Below, in pieces: positions 1 to 6,260 of a stretch of DNA of 35,487 nucleotides. Made by a program: the position numbers and the translations under genes. Under the pieces are notes generated by a model. That model saw only the letters and a program-made list of their open reading frames with translations, had not been told where the DNA came from and ran no database searches. The stretch's first letter is position 1, and every line of letters starts with the position of its first letter. The DNA is from Planctomycetaceae bacterium (GTDB lineage: Bacteria; Planctomycetota; UBA1135; GCA-002686595), in contig WGMC01000005.1 in assembly GCA_016125265.1 (NCBI GenBank), positions 1 through 35,487 on the forward strand, in the 5' to 3' direction.

Positions 1-478
1 ACTCCAAGTCCTCGCGCACCAACTCCGTCGCACCCTGCGCAACCAATCCGCGCAGCCACACATCGAGCGGCGGACGCCCCGCGTACAGCAGCCCCTTAAA
101 CGCCGCCAGCGCCAAACACCGGATGTGCAACCGATCCGCGTGCAGCGCCAAACTCCGAGCGCACAAATGCTCCACACACAAACCGCGCAAGCCCAAGGGA
201 TCGCCCTTCGCAAGCCGCCCCATCAACTCGCGCGCGTCCGCCGCGTCGAACAACTCGCTCCACCCGACCTTCGGCGCGCCAGCCGCAGCCACCGGCACAA
301 TCAGATCCCACACCTGCTCGGCCGGATCCTCCCGCAGCGTGCCAACCGGCGGCGGCAAGAGCCCCGCGCCCTCCAAAGCCGCCCCGTCTCCACGCTCCTC
401 CCGCTGCCCACCCCTCGGTTCCGCAGGCCGCCCATCCCCCGGCAACCCAGCCGGCGGCGGAGATGAAGAAGGTGCCAT
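1..478 (-). CDS. Partial diverged sigma-like protein, paralogue of the gene at 10584-11222
   Basis: The frame is open from an ATG at 478 to the left edge, so the C-terminus is missing. A GGGAGA-like purine run lies about 11 nt upstream of the ATG. The first ~50 residues are low-complexity and Pro/Gly-rich. From about residue 66 it aligns with the N-terminal half of the 10584-11222 product: shared landmarks are W..LFD, GDPLGL, LH.DRLH.R, GRP.L..WL and a final EL.R.D. I count roughly 40 identities over 88 positions by eye. The visible part would correspond to sigma region 2; a region 4, if present, lies outside the window. No function is proven. The gene probably heads another operon running out of the window, since its paralogue heads one. 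Its upstream side faces three inverted repeats at 838-983. Confidence 0.75.
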   Translation of the reverse strand, partial: MAPSSSPPPAGLPGDGRPAEPRGGQREERGDGAALEGAGLLPPPVGTLREDPAEQVWDLIVPVAAAGAPKVGWSELFDAADARELMGRLAKGDPLGLRGLCVEHLCARSLALHADRLHIRCLALAAFKGLLYAGRPPLDVWLRGLVAQGATELVREDLE

Positions 479-837
479 CGAAGCGCGTCTCCCTTGACCC
501 CCAGATTACGTCCACCCGACCCCCCGTCAACCCCGTCCACCCGCGGTCGTCCAAATGGGATCCGACCCGCCCGCCCCCCGAGCTCGGCGCGCCCAGCGCG
601 ACCCCGCCAGCTCGCACCCCCGATCTCGATTCCCCGGCCATCCCTGGGCGAACCAGCGGCGAACTGGACCGCTGGAAGGGGGGTCACGTTGGGTGACCAA
701 CAACCCATCCCGCCCCCCAGGCGCACCGTCGCGACGGCGCCCCAGCCGCCACAGCCAGGACCTCCCCCCCGCCGCGCCGCCGCACAACCCCGTCCCGCGG
801 ACCCGACCTCTCGCATCGGCGCTCACCCCGGAACAGG

Positions 838-858
838 TTGTCCTTCCCAGAAGGACAA
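838..858. repeat. Inverted repeat 1 (21 bp, possible operator)
   Basis: A perfect palindrome with 9-nt arms TTGTCCTTC / GAAGGACAA around a 3-nt centre. It has the same arm sequence as the palindrome 33 bp downstream. Paired copies about three helical turns apart suggest binding sites for a dimeric regulator or a short repeat element. There is no T-tract, so a terminator is less likely. Confidence 0.65.
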
Positions 859-870
859 TCCGGCCCCCAC

Positions 871-891
871 TTGTCCTTCCAGGAAGGACAA
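871..891. repeat. Inverted repeat 2 (21 bp, possible operator)
   Basis: A perfect palindrome with 10-nt arms TTGTCCTTCC / GGAAGGACAA around a single A. It repeats the 838-858 site with a different centre: the arms are conserved and the middle is not, as expected for a protein site or a hairpin stem. Confidence 0.65.
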
Positions 892-944
892 ATCCGCCCC
901 GCCCGCGGCCAAAGAGCGCCACAGCCGCCTCGTCCGACCATTCC

Positions 945-983
945 GGTTGCGGAAACTGACACCAACCGTCAGTTTCCGCAACC
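945..983. repeat. Inverted repeat 3 (16-bp arms)
   Basis: The arms GGTTGCGGAAACTGAC (945-960) and GTCAGTTTCCGCAACC (968-983) are perfectly complementary and enclose a 7-nt loop. The sequence differs from the two upstream palindromes. The long stem could be an attenuator-like RNA hairpin for the plus-strand gene at 1132, a regulator site, or a miniature repeat. No run of T follows it. Confidence 0.65.
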
Positions 984-1131
984 ACTTTGGCTCGAGCCGC
1001 CTTCGCGCCCTCCCCCGCAGGGCGCGCGGACTCACCTCGAAGCGGCAAGCGAAATGTGACCCACCCGGCGCAAGTCCACCCCAACCCCGCGGGTCCCCCA
1101 ACGCCGTCGACCAACCGCCAGAGCATCGCCC

Positions 1132-1662
1132 GTGAACACCCCCATCGACCGCGACCTCCTGCGCTCCCAACTACGCGCGATTTCCGACCACCAACGCCGA
1201 CTCGTCCTAGAACGCGTCGTAGAGCACCTACCGGATGCCGAGCTCGCACGACTGCTCGACGGCCTCGTCCACGTCCCCCACCACCACGCCGACCACCCCG
1301 CCACAACGCCCTCCTTGCGCGAGCGCATCGAGAGCCACGCCGCCGCCACGCGCCGCGGCGACTACTTCGGCAACTACATCCTGCGCAACGCCCACGGCCA
1401 GCGCGAACCCCACGAAACGGCCGATTGGCTCGCGACAACGTCGCACCTCTTCGACTGCGCACTGTCCCACGCCGAACGCACCCCCGACGCCGAAACCCTC
1501 GCATGCCTGCGCACCCTGTCCGCCCTGGCCGAGGAAGTCGACCAGCGCACCGACGAGTGGGTGGTCTTCGAAGACGACCGCGCATGCGACCACCTACTCC
1601 ACGACTACCCAAGCGCAAAGCGCCTCCTGGAGAGATGGGACGCGTCATCGCACAAGGCCTGA
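1132..1662 (+). CDS. Hypothetical helical protein, 176 aa
   Basis: The frame starts at a GTG with no visible Shine-Dalgarno site and has strongly G/C-ending codons. The product is soluble and predicted largely helical, with acidic and basic residues alternating along amphipathic stretches. A run of His residues lies around residues 49-54 (HVPHHHADH). There is no signal peptide or membrane segment. I do not recognise a family. It is transcribed divergently from the partial sigma-like gene and converges on the GIY-YIG gene at 1877-2335. The regular composition and codon bias favour a real gene; the exact start is uncertain. Confidence 0.65.
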   Translation: MNTPIDRDLLRSQLRAISDHQRRLVLERVVEHLPDAELARLLDGLVHVPHHHADHPATTPSLRERIESHAAATRRGDYFGNYILRNAHGQREPHETADWLATTSHLFDCALSHAERTPDAETLACLRTLSALAEEVDQRTDEWVVFEDDRACDHLLHDYPSAKRLLERWDASSHKA

Positions 1663-1876
1663 CACAATCCCAGCCTTGAGCCTCGAGGACCCGGCCTGAT
1701 TCCAACGTGCCGCCAAGAACTGACGCAGCCCCCGAAATCCGGTCCAGAAGTTCGTGGTGGTCCGAGACCTTGCGCATCAGCCACAGGCTGGCCCCTACTT
1801 GCCCTCGATCCGTCAGGTCGCGGATCCACTTCCACCGTCATTGAAGTGCTCGTGAAGCGCGAGGAGCACCGGCGGG

Positions 1877-2335
1877 CTACTGCTCCAGGTGGATCGCGCG
1901 GGGGAACAGGCGTTTGGGGTGGCGGCCGGTTGAGTGGAGGGTGTGGCTTCGGATCTTGGTCCCCTGTTTGTTGATCAGGTCGTGGCCCTCCGACAGGAAG
2001 TGGCGCAGCAGGGCTTTCTCGGCCAAGGCCAGGGCTTTGGGCAGTTGTTGGCCCTGGCGGCCGGTGAGGACTCCGGCAAGGAGGATGCGTTTGCCCGTCG
2101 CTGCGTCGGCTAGGTGGTTCAGAAGCGAGCGGTTGTTGAGGTGCTGGCGGATGCGGGCGCGCAGGCGGGACGCTTTGCCGACATACAGGGCTTCGAACGA
2201 GGTGCCGTGGCGGCGGCCGAACAGGTAGATGCCGGGTTCGGGCGGGATGGCTTCCAGATCGATGGCGAACTCGAGTGTTGCGCTTCGGACGCGGCGGACG
2301 GGGATCGGGCGGGTCCAGTCGATGTGGAGGTCCAT
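1877..2335 (-). CDS. GIY-YIG domain protein
   Basis: Predicted GIY-YIG nuclease-fold protein of 152 residues. The hallmark PGIYLFG is at residues 34-40 and the second half of the core, YVGKAS, at 51-56, followed by the Arg-rich RLRARIRQH that carries the usual catalytic Arg. A later conserved Asn/Lys stretch (DLINKQG) fits the C-terminal half of the fold. I chose the ATG at 2335 because translation upstream of it is Arg/Ser/Pro-rich and looks like linker; an in-frame ATG at 2413 would extend it by 26 residues. It has no fused UvrC-type or other domain, so the role (repair, recombination or other nicking) cannot be assigned. It is the last gene of a minus-strand series. Confidence 0.8.
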   Translation of the reverse strand: MDLHIDWTRPIPVRRVRSATLEFAIDLEAIPPEPGIYLFGRRHGTSFEALYVGKASRLRARIRQHLNNRSLLNHLADAATGKRILLAGVLTGRQGQQLPKALALAEKALLRHFLSEGHDLINKQGTKIRSHTLHSTGRHPKRLFPRAIHLEQ

Positions 2336-2441
2336 GTCCGGGGGCGCGGCGGTTGGCGGTGATGGGAGGGACGCGGTCGGTGCGCGCGGGCGCGAGCGTC
2401 GCGAAGCTCGCACGATCGCGGCGAGATCGTGCTGCGGGGGA

Positions 2442-3188
2442 TCAGAGGCGGCGGAAGCGTAGGGCGTAGTTTTCTTCGAGGCCGGGGATGGGGCTTTGGT
2501 CGAGGAGTTGGAAGCCGGCGGATTCGATTTCGGTGATCACGGTTTCGCGGCCGGCGCGCACGTGGCTCAGGATCCAGGGGCGGGATCGGCCTTCGATGCG
2601 TTCGAAGTCGATCACGAGCAGTTCGCCGTGCGGGACGATCGCGTTGTGGATCGAGGCTAGGGTTTGGGCGGGGTACTCGAAGTGGTGGTAGGTGTCGCAG
2701 AGGAACGCGGTTTGGATCGAGTGTTTGGGCAGGCGCACGTCGCGGTCGGTGGCCAGGATGACTTCGACTTGGGGGAGGTTGCGGGCCTTGGCTTCGGCGG
2801 TCAGGTGCTCGACGAACTTCGGGGCGATTTCTACGGCGTAGACGTGGCCTTCGTCGCCTACGCGCGCGGCGAAGTCGAAGGTGAAGAGGCCGGTGCCGGC
2901 GCCGATGTCGGCTACGCGCATGCCGTCGCATAGGTTGGTCCACAGGCCGATCGCGGCGCGGGAGGTGTAGATCTCGCGCGATTCGACTTCGAAGCGGGCG
3001 ATCATTGCGTCGATGTCGAGGTTGGGGTCGAGGTAGCTGTCGTTGATGCCGGGGGCGACGCTGGTGGGTTCGGGGGTGGATTGGGGTGCGGGGGCCGTGC
3101 TCTGCGGAGACTGGCACGCGGCCAGCAGGGCTAGGGCGGGGGCGAGAAGCAGCGTGGGGAGCAGCGCGGTGCGGGTGGTGGGCGGCAT
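2442..3188 (-). CDS. Lipoprotein-type class I SAM-dependent methyltransferase
   Basis: Product of 248 residues. Residues 1-25 form a lipoprotein signal with a hydrophobic core and LLAAC lipobox (Cys25), followed by a Ser/Thr/Pro-rich linker to about residue 48. The rest is a class I methyltransferase fold: motif I VADIGAGTG at 92-100, an acidic strand end in YAVEIAP, then CDTYHHFEYP and LLVIDFER as later motifs. The family uses S-adenosylmethionine, which is cytoplasmic, so an exported member is odd; similar signal-bearing methyltransferases are annotated in several bacteria. The ATG at 3188 was preferred over an upstream one because the upstream extension translates a dispersed intergenic repeat (3237-3268). 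The substrate is unknown. Confidence 0.8.
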   Translation of the reverse strand: MPPTTRTALLPTLLLAPALALLAACQSPQSTAPAPQSTPEPTSVAPGINDSYLDPNLDIDAMIARFEVESREIYTSRAAIGLWTNLCDGMRVADIGAGTGLFTFDFAARVGDEGHVYAVEIAPKFVEHLTAEAKARNLPQVEVILATDRDVRLPKHSIQTAFLCDTYHHFEYPAQTLASIHNAIVPHGELLVIDFERIEGRSRPWILSHVRAGRETVITEIESAGFQLLDQSPIPGLEENYALRFRRL

Positions 3189-3236
3189 CGGTTGGTGGGG
3201 TTTGGGTGGGTTTGCTGGTTGGGGATGCGGCTCGCT

Positions 3237-3268
3237 CCAAGGCGGGCCAGGAGGCCCGCGCACCCGGC
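3237..3268. repeat. Family A palindromic repeat, single copy
   Basis: This 32-nt sequence is identical to 6169-6200 and is the reverse complement of 6102-6133. Its core GGGCCAGGAGGCCC is itself nearly palindromic. It sits between the pseudouridine synthase stop at 3306 and the methyltransferase start at 3188, two genes on the same strand. It is intergenic and non-coding. Confidence 0.85.
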
Positions 3269-3305
3269 AATCGCGGCTTGTTGGTTGAGGGGCGGCGGCT
3301 CGATG

Positions 3306-4037
3306 TCAGTTGCGGGCGAGGATCGTGTGCAACTCGTGGGCGGGAGGGAATGGGGTGCGGGTCGGGGCGCGTTCCAGAGTGATGGGGTCGGGCAGGGTGG
3401 GGTGTGGGAAGTGCAGGCGGTGGGCGTGTAGGGCGATTTGGCCGTCGGGCAGGGGCTCGGGGGCGCCGTATTTGAGGTCGCCTAGCAGGGGGTGGCCTAG
3501 CGCGGCGCACGCGGCGCGCAGTTGGTGCGAGCGGCCGGTTACGGGCTCGAGTTCGAGGAGGACGCGTGACGGCGTGCGGTCGAGCACGCGGTAGCGTGTG
3601 TGGGCGAGTTTCGAGCCGGGGGATTCACGCGGTGACCAGCGCACGCGGTTTGGGGCTTCGTCCTTTGTGAGGTGGTGCTTCACCTCCCCCACCTCGGGCG
3701 CGCTCCATGCGGCGACGACGGCCAGGTAGCGCTTTTGGAACTGGCCCGATTGGATGGCGGCGGAGAGGCGGGCGGCGCCTTTGCTCGTGCGTGCGAAGAT
3801 CAGCAGGCCGGACACGGGGCGGTCCAGGCGGTGCACGACCCCTAAGAACACAGCGCCGGGTTTTTGGTAGGTGGTGGCGACCCACGCTTTGGCGATGTCG
3901 AGCGCACTTGCATCGCCGCTCGAGTCGGGCACGGCGGGCAGGCCAGCCGGTTTGTCGAGGGCGAGCACGTGGTTGTCGGCGTAGAGGACCGTCACACCCG
4001 CTCCGATCGCTGCGGGCAGGCTCGGCGGCGAGCTCAC
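3306..4037 (-). CDS. RluA-family RNA pseudouridine synthase
   Basis: Converts specific uridines in RNA (usually 23S rRNA or tRNA) to pseudouridine. The 243-residue product has the catalytic signature HRLDRPVSG at residues 69-77, with Asp72 the nucleophile, preceded by the substrate-pocket strand VLYADNHVLALDKPAGL. The later GRSHQLRAACAALGHPLLGD motif is also typical. There is no N-terminal S4 domain. The GTG at 4037 overlaps the TGA of the upstream methyltransferase gene by four bases (GTGA), which fixes the start and indicates translational coupling. Pairing with an RlmI-like methyltransferase suggests an rRNA-modification operon. The target site, and so RluA, C, D or TruC identity, cannot be told. 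Confidence 0.9.
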   Translation of the reverse strand: MSSPPSLPAAIGAGVTVLYADNHVLALDKPAGLPAVPDSSGDASALDIAKAWVATTYQKPGAVFLGVVHRLDRPVSGLLIFARTSKGAARLSAAIQSGQFQKRYLAVVAAWSAPEVGEVKHHLTKDEAPNRVRWSPRESPGSKLAHTRYRVLDRTPSRVLLELEPVTGRSHQLRAACAALGHPLLGDLKYGAPEPLPDGQIALHAHRLHFPHPTLPDPITLERAPTRTPFPPAHELHTILARN

Positions 4038-4960
4038 GGCAGCACGTCCCGCACCTCGAGGCCGCGCCACCAACGCGCGCAGAAGCCTTGCGACAGCGTG
4101 CGGCGCACGAGGTTTTGGTGCGGTTCCTCTTCGAGGACCAACTCGCCCGCGGCCAGGCCATCGCCGCCTTGGGACAGGAAGAGGTTCGAAAACGCGAGCG
4201 GCGAGTGCCCCACCGCGTAGGTCGAGAGCACGACCAACGCGCGTTCGGCGGCCAGGCCCACGGCGGTTTCGATGAGCGGCGCGATGTGGTCCTCGAGCTG
4301 CCACTTCTGGCCTTTCGGTCCGCGGCCGTAGTGCGGCGGGTCGAGCAGCACCACGTGGTACTTGGCGCCGCGGCGCAGTTCGCGTTGCGCGAAGGACAGG
4401 GCGTCTTCGAGCACGAAGCGCAGGCCGGGGCCGGTGAAGCCCGACAACTCGGCGTTTTGCCTACAGCCGTCGAGCGCGAGGCGCGATGCGTCGACGTGGG
4501 TCACTTCGTAGCCGGCGAGCGCGGCCAACACGCTTGCGGCTCCGGTGTAGCCGAAGAGGTTCAAGAGGCGCGGCGGGCCGTCGCCGTCAAGCGTCGACGC
4601 CAAACGCGTGACGGCGCGCCAGTTGGTCGCCTGCTCGGGGAACAGGCCCACGTGTTTGAACGGCGTCGGCCGCACCCACAACTTCGCGGGGTGCACGTCG
4701 ACGGCCCAGGCGGGCTCCTTGCCGCGGGCTTCGGACCGCGCGTTCGGCCCCAAACGCCAACGGCCGCCGCGGTCGGATTCGCGCTCGAAAGTCAGGTCCG
4801 CGGCTTTCCAGTCCGCGTCGGGGAGGCGCCGGCGCCACAGGGCCTGGGGCTCGGGCCGCGCCAACACCAGGTTGCCGTAGCGCTCCAGCTTTTCGCCGCG
4901 GCCCGAGTCGAGCAGCGCGTGGCAGGCGAGGGGAACGACGTCGAAGTGGGTCGGGCGCAT
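4034..4960 (-). CDS. RlmI-like class I SAM-dependent methyltransferase
   Basis: A 308-residue methyltransferase of the group that includes the 23S rRNA m5C methyltransferase RlmI. SAM-binding motif I is LNLFGYTG (133-140), the acidic motif II follows in VTHVDASR, and motif IV is LLDPPHYGRGPKG (about 206-218). The DPP.YGRGPKG form is characteristic of this COG1092-type group. An N-terminal segment before residue 110 carries the strand pattern usual for the family. It lacks the Cys in the motif IV neighbourhood that m5C enzymes use (DPP rather than a Cys-containing form), so the base modified is uncertain. It overlaps rluA-like 3306-4037 by four bases. Confidence 0.85.
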   Translation of the reverse strand: MRPTHFDVVPLACHALLDSGRGEKLERYGNLVLARPEPQALWRRRLPDADWKAADLTFERESDRGGRWRLGPNARSEARGKEPAWAVDVHPAKLWVRPTPFKHVGLFPEQATNWRAVTRLASTLDGDGPPRLLNLFGYTGAASVLAALAGYEVTHVDASRLALDGCRQNAELSGFTGPGLRFVLEDALSFAQRELRRGAKYHVVLLDPPHYGRGPKGQKWQLEDHIAPLIETAVGLAAERALVVLSTYAVGHSPLAFSNLFLSQGGDGLAAGELVLEEEPHQNLVRRTLSQGFCARWWRGLEVRDVLP

Positions 4961-4963
4961 GGG

Positions 4964-4984
4964 CTTCTGGAGTGTGGCCAGAAG
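4964..4984. promoter_or_regulatory. Short hairpin between two minus-strand genes
   Basis: The 7-nt arms CTTCTGG and CCAGAAG enclose a 7-nt loop in the 31-base gap between the small gene ending at 4992 and the methyltransferase start at 4960. It lies just upstream of the methyltransferase ATG and could affect its translation or stabilise mRNA ends. No T-tract is present. Confidence 0.4.
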
Positions 4985-4991
4985 CGGAGCC

Positions 4992-5237
4992 CTAGGCTAC
5001 GTCGAAGCCGGATTGGGTCAGGGTGAAGGTGCCGCCGTCCGCAGCGATCTCGACCCAACCCTGCTGCGCCGCGTAGTTGAGGCCGGGCTCGAACAGCTCC
5101 TCGTCCTGCCCCTTGCCCTCCCAAACGCGCAGGAACACGGGTGTGATTTGCACATCGCCGGGCTTGAGCATGAAGTGGTTGACGACGACGTCGAGGATCG
5201 CGAGGGCGGTCTCCTCAGCTTGGGCGGAATCGGTCAT
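4992..5237 (-). CDS. Small hypothetical protein, 81 aa
   Basis: The ATG at 5237 begins an acidic 81-residue protein. An N-terminal helix (about residues 5-22) is followed by an alternating strand pattern; the sequence FMLKPGDVQITPVFL leads into a predicted beta region ending GGTFTLTQSGFDVA. There is no signal peptide, Cys or His cluster. I do not recognise a family; the C-terminal part resembles a small winged-helix end, which is only an impression. It is divergent from mqnA (66 bp between starts) and probably cotranscribed with the RNA-modification genes downstream. Confidence 0.7.
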   Translation of the reverse strand: MTDSAQAEETALAILDVVVNHFMLKPGDVQITPVFLRVWEGKGQDEELFEPGLNYAAQQGWVEIAADGGTFTLTQSGFDVA

Positions 5238-5303
5238 GGCAAACGTGGAGCGGGGCGGAAAAGCCAAGGTGGCGCAGATGATACCCATGGAGGCGGCGAT
5301 AGC

Positions 5304-6095
5304 ATGCGCCCTGTGACGGCGTCCCTGCGTGTCGGCAGTGTGCCCTATCTGGTCGGGCGGCCCCTGGATCTGGGGTTGGAGCACGAACCGGGGGTCGAAA
5401 TGGTGCGGCGGCCGCCGGCCGAGCTGGTCGAGGGGCTGCGCCGGGGCGAGCTGGACGTGGCGCTGGTCAGCTCGATCGAGCTGTTCCGGCGGCCCGGGTA
5501 CGGGTACCTGGACGGGCTTGCGGTGTTTGGGGAGGGGAAGGTGTCGAGTGTGCAGCTCTTTTTGGAGCGGCCACTCGAGGAGGTGGCGCGGGTGGCCCTG
5601 GATCCGGCGAGCCGCACGTCGGCAGCGTTGGTGCAGGTGCTCTTGCGCGAGGTGTATGGACTGCGGCCGGCGTTCGCCGAGCCCGAGGCGGGCGTCGATC
5701 CGCGCGCGGCCGGGGCCGATGCGTGGCTGCGGATCGGGGACCGGGCGTTGGTCGAGAGCCACGGCGGCGCGCCGCCTCCGTCGTGGAATCCGTCCGAGCA
5801 TTGGCGCGCGTGGAGCGGGTTGCCGTTCGTGTTTGCGCTCTGGATCCATCGGCCGGGCGTGGATTTGGAGCCGTGGCGCCAGGCGTTTTGGGCGGCGAGG
5901 GAGCGGGGTCGTGCGGCGGCGCCGGCTCTGGCGCGCGAGACGGCCGCGCGCCTAGGGCTGCCCGCGGCGGCGATCGAGCACTACCTACTGCACGAGTGCT
6001 CGTTCGAGCCGGGCGAGCGCTTGGGGCCGAGCCTTGCCGCGTGGCAAGCCGCGGCAGCGAAGCATGGCCTCTGCGAGGGCGTGAGTCCGCGCTGA
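5304..6095 (+). CDS. mqnA: Chorismate dehydratase MqnA (futalosine pathway of menaquinone synthesis)
   Basis: Predicted to convert chorismate to 3-enolpyruvylbenzoate, the first committed step of the futalosine route to menaquinone; the enzyme is cytoplasmic. The 263-residue product begins with the family signature VGSVPYLVGRPL (about residues 10-21) and has DVALVSSIE at about 51-59, both from the MqnA/MqnD periplasmic-binding-like fold. The second lobe shows LPFVFALWIHRPG, also typical. The ATG at 5304 has a GGAG about 12 nt upstream (5289-5292). No other mqn gene is in the window. It converges on the large gene at 6261-9458, with an inverted repeat between them. Confidence 0.88.
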   Translation: MRPVTASLRVGSVPYLVGRPLDLGLEHEPGVEMVRRPPAELVEGLRRGELDVALVSSIELFRRPGYGYLDGLAVFGEGKVSSVQLFLERPLEEVARVALDPASRTSAALVQVLLREVYGLRPAFAEPEAGVDPRAAGADAWLRIGDRALVESHGGAPPPSWNPSEHWRAWSGLPFVFALWIHRPGVDLEPWRQAFWAARERGRAAAPALARETAARLGLPAAAIEHYLLHECSFEPGERLGPSLAAWQAAAAKHGLCEGVSPR

Positions 6096-6101
6096 GCGCG
6101 G

Positions 6102-6200
6102 GCCGGGTGCGCGGGCCTCCTGGCCCGCCTTGGGAAGTGGGGCGGGATCGTGCACCGCTTCGCGCGCTCCAAGGCGGGCCAGGAGGCCCGCGCACCCGGC
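6102..6200. terminator. Family A inverted pair between convergent genes (likely bidirectional terminator or mRNA-end hairpin)
   Basis: Arms at 6102-6133 and 6169-6200 are perfect 32-nt reverse complements with a 35-nt loop. The structure starts 7 bases after the mqnA stop and lies 60 bases before the stop of the convergent gene at 6261. A 32-bp perfect stem between 3' ends suggests termination or 3'-end protection on both strands. There is no oligo-T tail, so it is not a classical intrinsic terminator. Confidence 0.7.
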
Positions 6201-6260
6201 TCACTCACCCGGCTCGCGCATCTCGCCTACGCGCACCTGGCTCGCGTTGACGCGGCGGCT

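Larger units (their letters stand above)
479..1131. other. Gene-free divergent intergenic region
   Basis: This 653-base stretch separates the minus-strand gene starting at 478 from the plus-strand gene starting at 1132. Open frames through it are Arg/Pro-rich and low in complexity, and I judge them non-coding. Its only obvious structure is three inverted repeats between 838 and 983. No convincing -35/-10 pair is visible by eye. Confidence 0.6.

Noticed and set aside
527..1777. Long minus-strand open frame of 416 residues over 527-1777
   Set aside because: It is Arg/Gly-rich with low complexity, spans the three inverted repeats and the likely real gene at 1132-1662, and shows no domain. It is a GC-rich shadow frame.
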